A stretch of DNA of 39,865 nt from an uncultured Granulosicoccaceae bacterium (GTDB lineage Bacteria; Pseudomonadota; Gammaproteobacteria; Granulosicoccales; Granulosicoccaceae): positions 1 to 39,865 of the forward strand of contig CALGNZ010000005.1 in NCBI GenBank assembly GCA_937957915.1, written 5' to 3'. The notes below the pieces were generated by a model. The model did no database searches and was not told the origin of the DNA. It saw only the letters and a list, made by a program, of their open reading frames with translations. Within the stretch, counting starts at the first letter, position 1; the number at the start of each line of letters is the position of its first letter. This document shows, in pieces, positions 7,671 through 16,082 of the stretch. The position numbers were made by a program, and so were the translations under genes.

Positions 7671-9071
7671 ATGACCTCAGAATTCCAATCCGTTAGAGAC
7701 TGGGACAACAACCATTTTCTACATCCGTGGGAAGGGCTGGCCGATATCGGCGAGAACGATCGAACCTTTGTACAGGGCGGGGAGGGCATCTATGTCACCA
7801 ATGAGTCCGGTGATCGTTTTATTGATGGCCCGGCTGGTATGTGGTGTGTGCAGGTAGGCTACGGCAACGCAGAGATCGCACAGGCGATGGCTGATCAGGC
7901 ACTTGCGATGGCGTATTTTTCGCCATTTAATAATGCCAATTCAGTACCTGCGGCGTTAGCGCGCACCATTGCCGATAAAACACCGGGTGATTTGAATCAC
8001 GTATTTTTTACCACCGGTGGTTCGACAGCGGTAGACAGTGCCTTGCGTTTTGTGCAGTTTCGCAACAACGTACGGGGTTTGCCGGAAAAGAAAATATTTA
8101 TATCACGGCAGAAGGCGTATCACGGCTCAACCTATCTGGCAGCGTCGGTTAGTGGTAAGGAAAGAGACAAGGGCTGGCTCGATCAGGCAACCGAACTGAC
8201 GTATTTTTTGCCTGATGTTAATCCCTCTCTGCGCGCGGACGATCAATCGATAGAAAGCTTTCTGGAAGAAAAAGCAGCAGATCTGGAAAACGCGATTCTG
8301 ACCATCGGTGCCGACAAGGTAGCGGCGTTTATTGCCGAGCCGATATTGTGCTCCGGTGGTGTGATTGTACCGCCAGCGGGGTATCACAGACGTTGTCTTG
8401 AGATATGCCGACGCTACGACGTATTGTATATTTCTGATGAAGTGGTTACCGGATTTGGCCGTATGGGTCACTGGTTTGCGTCTGAACCGGTGTTCGATAT
8501 TGTTCCGGATATTATTACCTGCGCCAAGGGGCTTACGTCCGGCTATGTGCCCATGGGTGCCTGCATAATTTCAGATCGTTTGATCGATGACGTGTCGGGG
8601 CAAAACTCACAAGGTGCTATTTTCTCCAACGGGTTTACCTACTCCGGGCACCCGGTCAGTGCGGCGGCAGCGCTCAAGAACATAGAGATCATTGAGCGCG
8701 ACGGCATACTCGAGCATGTCAGGTCGATAACCCCGTTGTTTGAAGAACGGCTAAAAGCCCTCGGCAGGTTTCCGCTTATCGGTGATGTGCGGGGGCAGGG
8801 TTTGTTAGGATGTGTAGAATGCGTTGCAAAATTAGGCGCTGCCGGAAATAAAAATGATGCTGATCAGCTAGAGCTGGACAAGTCTGTTGGCTACAGAATT
8901 GATGAGCACTGCCAATCCAATGGGTTGATTCTAAGGCCAATTATCAACATGTGTGTGTTTTCTCCGCCACTGGTTATATCAGAAAGCCAGATTCAGCAGA
9001 TGTTCGATATCATTGAAAAAGCAATTAAACTCACCACAGACGACCTTCTGCGTGAGGCACCAGCTCGGTAG
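7671..9071 (+). CDS. Class-III PLP-dependent aminotransferase (omega-amino acid:pyruvate type)
   Basis: A 466-residue fold-type I aminotransferase of normal length. Motifs: GPAGMWCVQVGYG near 53-65, TTGGSTAVDSALR (cofactor phosphate site) at 114-126, SDEVVTGFGRMG (255-266) with the PLP-ring Asp, and the Schiff-base lysine K286 in CAKGLTSGYVPMG. The family moves an amino group from an omega-amine or omega-amino acid (beta-alanine, taurine, GABA, putrescine and similar) to pyruvate or another keto acid. Coming last after the Rieske oxygenase and MBL genes, it could act on a primary-amine or semialdehyde intermediate of the same degradation route; this is inferred from order only. Its stop is 69 bases from the end of the convergent exporter gene. 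Confidence 0.85.
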   Translation: MTSEFQSVRDWDNNHFLHPWEGLADIGENDRTFVQGGEGIYVTNESGDRFIDGPAGMWCVQVGYGNAEIAQAMADQALAMAYFSPFNNANSVPAALARTIADKTPGDLNHVFFTTGGSTAVDSALRFVQFRNNVRGLPEKKIFISRQKAYHGSTYLAASVSGKERDKGWLDQATELTYFLPDVNPSLRADDQSIESFLEEKAADLENAILTIGADKVAAFIAEPILCSGGVIVPPAGYHRRCLEICRRYDVLYISDEVVTGFGRMGHWFASEPVFDIVPDIITCAKGLTSGYVPMGACIISDRLIDDVSGQNSQGAIFSNGFTYSGHPVSAAAALKNIEIIERDGILEHVRSITPLFEERLKALGRFPLIGDVRGQGLLGCVECVAKLGAAGNKNDADQLELDKSVGYRIDEHCQSNGLILRPIINMCVFSPPLVISESQIQQMFDIIEKAIKLTTDDLLREAPAR

Positions 9072-9140
9072 CACCCTGTGCGGTAGTAACTCTGTATCTG
9101 GTGCGCTTTATCGTGCGGCTGTGAAGCTGCTGCCCAGTTG

Positions 9141-10043
9141 TTAATGGTTCCCGGTAGCCAGCTTTTTAGCTCGCGATTCGCGATGTACTGTGTACATTGA
9201 TGCTGCAATAATTACAGCCGCCCCTGCCATCGTATAACGGTCAGGTATTTCGCTAAAGAATACAAAGCCAAACAGAGCTGCGAACAACAAGCTTGTGTAT
9301 TTCATGTTTGCGATAACGCTGGCCTCTCCCATTCGCAGCGCGTGAATGCCTGTCCACTGCCCAAGTGCGGAGATCACTCCCATAAGCAGCATGAAGAGCG
9401 TGTCGGGAAGATCCGGGGTTTTCCAGTACCAAATCAGTGGTATTGCGGCCAGTACGCCGACAAACACGGATTGATACACCAGTAGTGTTGCTGTTGATTC
9501 TGTTTGCGAGAGTTGACGCACACAAATGACGGCGATGGCGGCACCCGCTGCACCGGCCAGTGGTATCAGCGCGGCGATATTAAATAACCCGTCTACACCT
9601 GGGCGCATCACTATAACCACACCGATAAAGCCTGCGATAATGGCCATGGCTCTGTGCAGGCCGACTGTTTCCTTTAAAAACGGCACAGCGAGTAGAGCAA
9701 CAAAAAAAATCTGTGCGAAACTCAATGTTGCCGCGGTAGTCAGAGGCAGTATTGCAACTGACCAGATACCGCATGAAAGTGCGACAAAAGCACCAGCCAG
9801 ACGCATTGCATGTAACCCCGGATGCAGCGTTTTTAAACTGCCGGGGAATGATTTTGCGAGAGCAGGTAGTGAAGACAATAAGACGACAACTTGTCTGAAT
9901 AGCAGAATCTGAAGTACATGGTATTCATCGACGACCACCTTGGCCATCGCTGCTGTGGCAGAGAAGAGTGCTGTCGCCAGCAACGCCCAGAAGATACCGT
10001 GAATATTATTTTGCGGGGCGACTGCAGAGTTGTGCTGTGTCAT
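9141..10043 (-). CDS. EamA/DMT-superfamily membrane transporter
   Basis: The 300-residue protein is hydrophobic throughout and fits ten transmembrane helices formed by two EamA repeats, the usual length for the drug/metabolite transporter superfamily. Features include the start of repeat 1 (GIFWALLATALFSATAAMAKV), the end of repeat 1 around VPFLKETVGLHRAMAIIAGFIGVVIVMRPG, and the repeat 2 terminus FFSEIPDRYTMAGAAVIIAASMYTVHRE. Members export amino acids, nucleosides or other small metabolites across the inner membrane; no substrate can be named here. It runs convergently to the aminotransferase gene. The next gene upstream on minus ends 119 bases away, with a stem-loop between them. Confidence 0.85.
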   Translation of the reverse strand: MTQHNSAVAPQNNIHGIFWALLATALFSATAAMAKVVVDEYHVLQILLFRQVVVLLSSLPALAKSFPGSLKTLHPGLHAMRLAGAFVALSCGIWSVAILPLTTAATLSFAQIFFVALLAVPFLKETVGLHRAMAIIAGFIGVVIVMRPGVDGLFNIAALIPLAGAAGAAIAVICVRQLSQTESTATLLVYQSVFVGVLAAIPLIWYWKTPDLPDTLFMLLMGVISALGQWTGIHALRMGEASVIANMKYTSLLFAALFGFVFFSEIPDRYTMAGAAVIIAASMYTVHRESRAKKLATGNH

Positions 10044-10111
10044 GTCTGCCAGTCGGCTTGGCTGCGGCTTCTGTTGATGCGAATCGTTTTAGGTTTTACA
10101 GCAGATAGAGT

Positions 10112-10141
10112 TTGCAGTTGCCGGGGCTCGGCAAACTGCAA
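10112..10141. terminator. stem-loop between exporter and FabA-like genes
   Basis: TTGCAGTTGCC (10112-10122) pairs with GGCAAACTGCAA (10130-10141) apart from one bulged base, around a seven-base loop. It lies just after the minus-strand FabA-like gene. It lacks a T tract, so it may slow or attenuate transcription rather than be a classical terminator. Confidence 0.4.
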
Positions 10142-10162
10142 CAATCGGGTGCATAGTTCGGG

Positions 10163-11224
10163 TCAGGCTTCTGTGACGGTCAGCCCTTTGAAGGTATAAA
10201 TAGGGGTATCAATCATTCTGGAGTCGTCTGCATTTTCAAGAAACAGTTTTGCTTCGTCGGCTACCACATCGCCATCAGCGTTTTGCGAAATACCGTGAAG
10301 ACAGAAGCGAATCTGTTTTAAGTCCTCGAAAATCATCCCTGAAAAGGATTTCTTCAGCATGGATTTAAAAACCGGGTTTTTCAGTCCGAAGTCTTCCGTT
10401 GCAGATGCCTTCAACAGGGCAATCATTCCGTGTGTGCCAAAATTACCGGGTACCACCGGATCGCCGCGAAAGTGATACCTCAGAGGCCAGAGTTCCGGAG
10501 TGATGGTCTGTGTTGCCTCGCGATTGAAGATTGTGCTGTCGTCTTCTGAGCGTGTTGACCCTGTGTCGCTGTCGTACACCGGTATGCGCAACCCCTGTGG
10601 CTTTTTGTCGGGTTCGGCAACACCGCCCTGACCACCGTATTGTTGCCTTAATTTGCGGATATCATCCGGATTGAGAATGCCGACAATCACATTGCGGGTG
10701 TCGAGCATGACGTCGCCGGCCTCGTTCAGAATCTGGCCGTTAAAAACGGCTGTACCACCGCCTTCTTTGGATTCCATCCACTTGCGTTTTTCAAGTACGA
10801 AGCGAAGTTTTTTCGATGGTTGAAAATCCAGAGACTGATGCAAAGTACAGCGGCCCGATGACAATGCCCGGCCGATGCCGTTTATTTTTCGTGCGCCCCA
10901 AAAACCCACCAGCTGGTCAAGTTGATCCTGAAACAACATTTCCAGAGACTCGGCAGCGTCAAAAGGCCAGTCTGACTGATCGGCTGGAAATTGAAAGCTT
11001 GCCTCGATGCGCTGCTCGTCAAGTAGTTCTATTTGATCGATACACAAAATGGGTTTGCGTGGCAGTTTGGCGAAATTGTCGTTGCCCAGCTTTCCTTCAG
11101 CGTGTAGTTCGAGCAATTTACCACTGAAACAGTTCAGGCTCTGCCAGTCCAGTTTCACGAGTTCCTGTTCAGAAAGTGCCTGCAATGTTGTCAGGTCAGA
11201 GGGCGGCGTGGAGGATGTATTCAT
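10163..11224 (-). CDS. Protein with two FabA-like hot-dog dehydratase segments
   Basis: The 353-residue protein has two stretches resembling FabA, the beta-hydroxyacyl-ACP dehydratase. The first (about 60-185) carries the QLVGFWG...IGRALSSG pattern that in FabA follows the catalytic Asp, but has no catalytic-His motif. The second (about 245-345) carries the His motif as YHFRGDPVVPGNFG (H251) but lacks the QLVGF part. A double hot-dog chain in which one domain gives the His and the other the acidic residue is therefore likely. Such pairs are known from the dehydratase region of polyunsaturated-fatty-acid synthases. The role may be dehydration or isomerisation of a hydroxyacyl thioester; the substrate is unknown. 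I prefer the ATG at 11224 over a TTG 81 bases upstream; neither has a clear Shine-Dalgarno. Confidence 0.6.
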   Translation of the reverse strand: MNTSSTPPSDLTTLQALSEQELVKLDWQSLNCFSGKLLELHAEGKLGNDNFAKLPRKPILCIDQIELLDEQRIEASFQFPADQSDWPFDAAESLEMLFQDQLDQLVGFWGARKINGIGRALSSGRCTLHQSLDFQPSKKLRFVLEKRKWMESKEGGGTAVFNGQILNEAGDVMLDTRNVIVGILNPDDIRKLRQQYGGQGGVAEPDKKPQGLRIPVYDSDTGSTRSEDDSTIFNREATQTITPELWPLRYHFRGDPVVPGNFGTHGMIALLKASATEDFGLKNPVFKSMLKKSFSGMIFEDLKQIRFCLHGISQNADGDVVADEAKLFLENADDSRMIDTPIYTFKGLTVTEA

Positions 11225-11751
11225 AAAGCGGCGATACCGATCAGTGTTTTTCCCGCCATTGTAACCGTTTTGAAGGCCAATAGTGACAACACGTAGGTGC
11301 TTCAAGCCCGGCTGCGCTTGAGATTGCAGTACGATTTAGACGCTCTGCGCAGCAACACCCCGCCAGAATACGCCAGGGCAACGGCAGGTCTTCAATGTAA
11401 AATTAGGTAACGGCGCCGGCAGACGCCAGAATCAATGCAAAAAACCGCTCGGTTCGTGGCGCGCAGGCATCGATTCCGGAGACAAAAGCCTGTAAGTCGC
11501 AAGCTCCTTGCGCCATTGATCCCGCCCTTGATTTTTGATCCTGTATTAAGGTTTTGGTACGGTTCGCGTCGCTCACCAGTACCTTACGTGCGGCCGCAGA
11601 AAGACTTTTACTTCGGTGTTGGTCTGTTCAATAGTGTAGGCCCCCGGCAGGGATGTCGAACTTGCGCGGCCCACAGGAATGGCAGGGAAGCCTCGCTTGA
11701 GCAAGCCACAGGGGTTACAGGAACCCGCTATGGTTCACAGAGCGGCCTCTG
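11225..11751. other. 527-base intergenic stretch holding a dispersed repeat (copy D)
   Basis: No gene is supported; the 128-residue plus-strand frame at 11435-11821 runs through the repeat and into the hook gene and is rejected. The stretch includes repeat copy D (11558-11657) and should contain the promoter of the FabA-like gene, though no convincing boxes were found. Confidence 0.6.
11558..11657 (-). repeat. dispersed intergenic repeat, copy D
   Basis: Read on the minus strand it starts GACATCCCTGCCGGGGGCC, passes through AAAGTCTTTCTGCGGCCGCA and ends GGTGAGCGACGCGAACCGT, matching copies at 20593, 24761 and 34806. The central hairpin pairs 11595-11599 with 11584-11588, with one G-U wobble and one end mismatch. 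It lies about 95 bases beyond the stop codon of the hook gene, in the same orientation as that gene. Confidence 0.85.
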
Positions 11752-12963
11752 TTATCGCCGCATGTTGATAACGGTTTGTGTAATAGTGTCAATCGTACTG
11801 ATGACCTGCGCATTGGCCTGAAAGCTGCGCTGAGCGCCAATCATGGCGACTAGTTCTCTGGTGATGTCGACATTCGATTCTTCCAGTGCCCCCGAGCGGA
11901 TGCTGCCAAGGCTGCTGGAGCCAGGCTGGCCGATCAGTGCCGAGCCGGAACTGTACGACTCCTTCCAGGCTGTTCCGTTGACCTGCTGCAATCCTTCCTG
12001 ATTGGCAAAGTTGGTCAAAATGACCTGGCCCATGCGTTGTGACTGGCCATTCGAATAACGCCCCTGAATGGTGCCATCAGAGTCAATCGAGATATCATTC
12101 AGCCTGCCATTGGCAAAACCGTCCTGAACAATCTGGTTGACACCGTAAATGCTGTTGTACTGGCTGATGCTGCTCACATCAATGGTGACATCCAGTGTCG
12201 AGCCGCCAGTGCCTGGTGCGAAGGGTGGGAGTGTTATGGTCGCATCAGCACTGCCGTTGACGGTTTCGATTTCCCCGGCCGAATTGAACACTAGCTCGTC
12301 CCCGCCAGCCTGGTTAACCTCGCTGCCGCCAAGGTAGGAATAGGTAGTCCAGGTGTTTGGGGATTCCTTGCGAAAGTAGACGTTGAGTGCCGTCGGGCTG
12401 CCGAGCGAGTCGTAAACGGAGGTTGAGGTTGTGAAGTTGTAGGTGGTGGTGTCATCTACGTCGAATGGCGGCAGCACATCGCTTTCGCTGTTCAGGTTGA
12501 CGCCGAGGTCTATTTGCGTGGTCGGGTGAGGTTGCTGATCAGCCGGATCAATGAAAAGCTCGGATAAGGTAGGGGACAGTGCGTTGCCTGCGGATCGGTT
12601 GTATCCGGTCAGCTTATGACCGTCGGAATTGACGATAAATCCTTCGCGGTCCAGGGCGAATGCGCCGTTTCTGGTGTAGTTGATCGAGCCATTGCTGCTG
12701 AGGCGAAAATAGCCGTTTCCGTCGACGGACAGATCCAGAACCTTGCCGGTGTCGGTCAGATTTCCTGCGGCATGTGACTGGCGTACGTTCGACACAGCAA
12801 CGCCTTCACCGGATCTATGATCGGTGGAGGCTGCGTAAACATCAGCAAACTCTGCTCTGGAGCTCTTAAAGCCGGTTGTGGCGGCATTAGAAATGTTGTG
12901 GGAGATGACATCCAGTTCAGTAGCGGCTGAATTCAGTCCCGACAAGGCAATATCAAAAGACAT
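11752..12963 (-). CDS. flgE: Flagellar hook protein, FlgE family (isolated copy)
   Basis: The 403-residue protein has both ends of the flagellar rod/hook family: an N-terminal helix with SGLNSAATELDVISHNISNAATTGFK (bases of the usual ANN-x-AN type motif) and a C-terminal helix EESNVDITRELVAMIGAQRSFQANAQVI. Between them are the variable domains with DLSVDGNGYFRL near 78-88 and a FlgE-type middle domain. In cells it polymerises outside the membrane into the hook linking rod and filament; it has no Sec signal and would go through the flagellar export gate. I use the ATG at 12963, preceded by AGGGAAAG. Unlike usual flg operons, no flgD, flgF or flgG is adjacent; neighbours are unrelated. FlgF or FlgG is a less likely reading, as those are about 250 residues. 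Confidence 0.8.
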   Translation of the reverse strand: MSFDIALSGLNSAATELDVISHNISNAATTGFKSSRAEFADVYAASTDHRSGEGVAVSNVRQSHAAGNLTDTGKVLDLSVDGNGYFRLSSNGSINYTRNGAFALDREGFIVNSDGHKLTGYNRSAGNALSPTLSELFIDPADQQPHPTTQIDLGVNLNSESDVLPPFDVDDTTTYNFTTSTSVYDSLGSPTALNVYFRKESPNTWTTYSYLGGSEVNQAGGDELVFNSAGEIETVNGSADATITLPPFAPGTGGSTLDVTIDVSSISQYNSIYGVNQIVQDGFANGRLNDISIDSDGTIQGRYSNGQSQRMGQVILTNFANQEGLQQVNGTAWKESYSSGSALIGQPGSSSLGSIRSGALEESNVDITRELVAMIGAQRSFQANAQVISTIDTITQTVINMRR

Positions 12964-13332
12964 GTTACTTTCCCTGTGACATGGCTGCTTTTTATAATAG
13001 ATAACAGTTAACAACTCGCGACTGCCGCTGATAACACACTAGCTGCAGCACCATCGTCATTAGTTTGAAGGTTTACAATTTCCATACCTAAAGCGCATAA
13101 CGGTTCCAAATGGTTTGCGCGCTGCTGCGAGCTAGAACTATTTTTTATAGCTGCAACCGCCTTGTGGTTGTACCAAATCGGTTCAAGCCGTCTGTGCTGC
13201 AGAATCGCAGCTACTCTTCGCACACACGGGGAACTTGCCCTGCCGGTGCAATTTATTGATCACTGGCGTTGCGCGGGATAACTATGCGCCTCACAGATCA
13301 ATCTGATTTACAAGAGAACGATGCCGGGTAAG
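12964..13332. other. 369-base intergenic stretch upstream of the hook gene
   Basis: No gene supported; a 71-residue minus-strand frame (13008-13223) has no Shine-Dalgarno or recognisable features. An AT-rich patch near 12990-13012 upstream of the hook start could hold its promoter, but no clear sigma-28, sigma-54 or sigma-70 pair was identified. Confidence 0.4.
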
Positions 13333-14430
13333 TTAACTCCCCAGATAACGCTTTTTAATGGCAACCCATTCATCACTCGTTAGTATTTCAAGTAGCGCAA
13401 CATTTATTACCTCTCGCAGCGATGAGTCTTGTCCGACAACGATCGCATAACTTTGCGGATCAAACATTTCCGGTAGTACCAGAAAGTTTTCGTCTGCCCG
13501 GTTTGCCATGTACCTTAGTAATGGCTGATCGTGTACAAACGCATCAATTTGTTCGTTCGAAATTGCCTCAAAGCCCGCGCTTACAGAGTCGAAACTGTTA
13601 GCTGTAATGCCGTTTTCGTCGAAGTATCGTTTTGACGATGCGTTGACCAAATAACCCACTCTGGCTTTGGGCAGATCTTCGACGCCGGTGACAACATTTT
13701 CTGCCTGTTGTGCGGTGAGAATGGTCGTGAGCTGTGCGGTTAGAAACGCGGTCAATATTAGCGCGGCAAACATCCATATGACCGATACAACGCGCCCGGG
13801 GAATGTTATCGGTGCTTTGTCACCATAACCCACGGTTGTCATGGTGACCGCTGCGAACCAGAAACCGTTGCCAATACCTTTTGTTGGAGACTCGCTAAAC
13901 TGTGAGCTGTTTCGTTTCGACTCGAGTACCCAGATAATGACACCAACGAATGACAGAACGCAGCACAGCAGAAAAATAGTGGCAAGGAACTGCGGTGAGA
14001 TCAATGCCTTCAGCATGCTTTTCCAGCCAGGCTGGTAGCGCTCTGGTGTGACGATTGCCAGTCCGGATCCGAAGTACTGGTGAGTAAAGTCGATTACCTC
14101 CTCACGCTCTGGCGTAATACTGATAGCGGCTATCGAGGCATCAAGCTCGCCACCTTCGACGCCGGTGATCAATTCGCCAAGGCTTTTTTCAGTAAATTCA
14201 AGATCGACATTCAGCTTTATAGCAATAGCCTTCATCAGATCAATACTGATGCCATACCACTGACCTTTTTCATTGATCATGGAAAATGGCGGGGCGCTTT
14301 TTGTGCCGATGGTTAAGGTTGGTTTTGCAGTTCCGTCAGCTTGCTGCGTTTGGGCACTAACGACAGACGTAGCTAGCAAGGGAATGACAACAACCAGTAA
14401 CAACACACTATAGATGTTATCGAACTTCAT
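13333..14430 (-). CDS. Prokaryotic ionotropic-glutamate-receptor-like potassium channel (GluR0 type)
   Basis: The 365-residue protein joins a periplasmic solute-binding domain, split in two, to a channel pore, the plan of bacterial GluR0. Order: signal peptide (1-26, cleavage near VSAQ); ligand-binding lobe S1 (about 36-135) with R109 in TPEREEVIDF; first membrane helix (148-168); pore loop with the potassium filter TVGYGD (199-204); second helix (213-238) ending TAFLTAQLTTILTAQ, similar to the gate-helix motif of glutamate receptors; lobe S2 (245-365) with D301 in HDQPLLRYMA, the acidic residue that in the fold holds an amino group. It should sit in the inner membrane as a tetramer and pass potassium on binding an amino acid. 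The ATG at 14430 follows AGGTAGT at a workable distance; an ATG 18 bases upstream is possible. It lies 24 bases after the DUF423 gene. Confidence 0.85.
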   Translation of the reverse strand: MKFDNIYSVLLLVVVIPLLATSVVSAQTQQADGTAKPTLTIGTKSAPPFSMINEKGQWYGISIDLMKAIAIKLNVDLEFTEKSLGELITGVEGGELDASIAAISITPEREEVIDFTHQYFGSGLAIVTPERYQPGWKSMLKALISPQFLATIFLLCCVLSFVGVIIWVLESKRNSSQFSESPTKGIGNGFWFAAVTMTTVGYGDKAPITFPGRVVSVIWMFAALILTAFLTAQLTTILTAQQAENVVTGVEDLPKARVGYLVNASSKRYFDENGITANSFDSVSAGFEAISNEQIDAFVHDQPLLRYMANRADENFLVLPEMFDPQSYAIVVGQDSSLREVINVALLEILTSDEWVAIKKRYLGS

Positions 14431-14453
14431 TATTTTACTACCTGCCATAATGC

Positions 14454-14846
14454 CTAACTCAACCCGAGGCCTGGTGATTTCCACGCGGCTGCAAAAAATA
14501 ACAGCCAGCCAACAATAAACGCCACTCCGCCAATGGGAGTTATTATGCCGACAAAGCGAACACCTGTCAGCGACAAAATATAGAGTGAACCCGAAAAAAG
14601 TACAATCCCGATTAAAATTGAAATACCCGCTGCCGTAAGTAGCGGTCCGGCCAGGTCACGGGCTGCAAGCGCCACCGCGATCAGGGCAAGAGCATGGATC
14701 AGCTGATACAACACACCGGTTTGATACGCCGCTAACAACTCCGGCGCCAGTGTTTTGCGCAGCGCGTGTGCACCGAAGGCACCAAGCACTACACCCAGTG
14801 CGCCACAGAGGGTGCCAGCCAGTAAAAATAGTTTGTAGTTCGACAT
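14454..14846 (-). CDS. DUF423 small membrane protein (YgdD-like)
   Basis: The 130-residue protein has four predicted membrane helices and the DUF423 signature near its N-terminus (GALGVVLGAFGAHALRKTL), with YQLIHALALI and the C-terminal PIGGVAFIVGWLLFFAAAW. The length is standard. It sits in the inner membrane; the family has no established function. Its stop lies 24 bases before the receptor-channel start, and it is 51 bases downstream of the AAA ATPase gene, all on minus, so these three may be cotranscribed. Confidence 0.85.
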   Translation of the reverse strand: MSNYKLFLLAGTLCGALGVVLGAFGAHALRKTLAPELLAAYQTGVLYQLIHALALIAVALAARDLAGPLLTAAGISILIGIVLFSGSLYILSLTGVRFVGIITPIGGVAFIVGWLLFFAAAWKSPGLGLS

Positions 14847-14897
14847 GGGGTTTACCGTTTTTAATGAAGCGGGTTGTCAGGCGTGATTCAAATGATT

Positions 14898-16061
14898 TCA
14901 GTCATCTGGCCAATACCAGGCAGGCTCGTCTAATAAACCGACAGATGGCAATACCGTCTGTCCAAGCTGTTTTTCAAGACTGAGCATTTGGCACCGTTCA
15001 TCGTCAGCCAGTGCGTTAATTAGTCGATTGGAATGCGAAACCACCCAAACCTGTGAGTGCTCTGATGCATGCAGAATCAGTCTGGCCAGTGCCGGCAACA
15101 AGTCAGGATGGAGGCTTGTCTCCGGTTCGTTCAGGACCATCAGTGCTGGTGGTCTGGGAGTGAGCAGTGCGGCAACCCAGAGGATGTATCGCAGCGTGCC
15201 ATCAGACAGCTCAGCGCCGGTCAGTGTGCGCAGCAGGCCATATTGCTTAAAGCGCAGAGAAAACCGCCCGTCGTCATGTATTTCAACCGTCAGCGAGGCA
15301 CCGGGAAAGGCATCACTAATGGTTTCGTCAAGCCTGTGTGGATCACCTGTCTCTCGAATCGTCTGAATAGCTGCTGCCACATCACGACCGTCGTGATGCA
15401 ACACCGGGGTTCGTGTACCCAGTTGTGCCTTGCGAGCGGGGGCGTCGCGATCAGTGCGAAAGTGATCGTAAAAGCGCCAGTTGCGAATAGTGTCGCGCAG
15501 GCTGAAGATTTCAGGCGCACTAGCCGGGTCGGCGCCGTTGTCGAACAGGCTTTGCCGGGTACTCAGGTGCTGGTTAATGACCTTCCACTTACGTCCGTCG
15601 CGAATCTTCACCATCGGTCCCTCGCGATGTACGAGTGCGCTGGCAGTGCGGTAAAAATCGCCCGCCCAGATGCACTCGTGTTTTATTTCCGGGTCGCGGG
15701 TAAAGGCAGATCTGGAAGGCTCGGGCAGGCCCAGCGAGATACTATAGCCGAAGTCGTCTGCTGCGAACCCCATTTTTAGTCGGATCACATCCTGTCTTGG
15801 TGTGCCTTCAACCGGCACTTCACCACTGAGCATGCGGCTGGTGATTTTTTCCGGGCCTGCCCAAAACGTTGAGCTCAAGCCGCCCTCTGCGGCAAGTGAA
15901 TTGATGACGCCGCCCTGCGCGGTGTCGGCGAGCAGTTTCAGTGATCGATACAAGTTTGATTTGCCGCTGCCATTGGGGCCGGTGATGACATTGAGCTGAC
16001 CCAGAGGAGCCACCAGCTTTAAAATGGAGCGGTAGTTGTTGATAGATAATACGTTCAGCAT
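14898..16061 (-). CDS. Predicted AAA ATPase (RecF/SMC-like, AAA_21 type)
   Basis: The 387-residue cytoplasmic protein starts with an ABC-type ATPase core: INNYRSI strand, Walker A GPNGSGKS (28-35), a signature-like LSDGTLRY (285-292) and Walker B ALMVLNEPETSLHP (306-319) followed by WVVSHSNRLI. The Walker B has Asn-Glu instead of Asp-Glu. This set defines the group of predicted ATPases related to RecF and the OLD family, but no TOPRIM domain follows. Some relatives are parts of anti-phage modules; here no nuclease or reverse-transcriptase partner is adjacent, so no such role is claimed. It is divergent from the DUF3604 gene, 73 bases apart. Confidence 0.8.
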   Translation of the reverse strand: MLNVLSINNYRSILKLVAPLGQLNVITGPNGSGKSNLYRSLKLLADTAQGGVINSLAAEGGLSSTFWAGPEKITSRMLSGEVPVEGTPRQDVIRLKMGFAADDFGYSISLGLPEPSRSAFTRDPEIKHECIWAGDFYRTASALVHREGPMVKIRDGRKWKVINQHLSTRQSLFDNGADPASAPEIFSLRDTIRNWRFYDHFRTDRDAPARKAQLGTRTPVLHHDGRDVAAAIQTIRETGDPHRLDETISDAFPGASLTVEIHDDGRFSLRFKQYGLLRTLTGAELSDGTLRYILWVAALLTPRPPALMVLNEPETSLHPDLLPALARLILHASEHSQVWVVSHSNRLINALADDERCQMLSLEKQLGQTVLPSVGLLDEPAWYWPDD

Positions 16062-16082
16062 GTTGCATGGTATCTTACCTGT

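Noticed and set aside
7139..7789. 216-residue minus-strand frame across the MBL and aminotransferase genes
   Set aside because: Spans two well-supported plus-strand genes and the gap between them; no motif.
1..9071. TauD-type oxygenase fragment as part of the betaine catabolic operon
   Set aside because: It is separated by 635 bases, a terminator palindrome and the opposite-strand transporter genes, and its N-terminus is not visible.
15069..15779. 236-residue plus-strand frame inside the AAA ATPase gene
   Set aside because: Lies wholly opposite a gene with intact Walker motifs; no family features.
14898..16061. AAA ATPase as part of an anti-phage defence module
   Set aside because: No TOPRIM, nuclease, helicase or reverse-transcriptase partner is adjacent; neighbours are metabolic or membrane genes.
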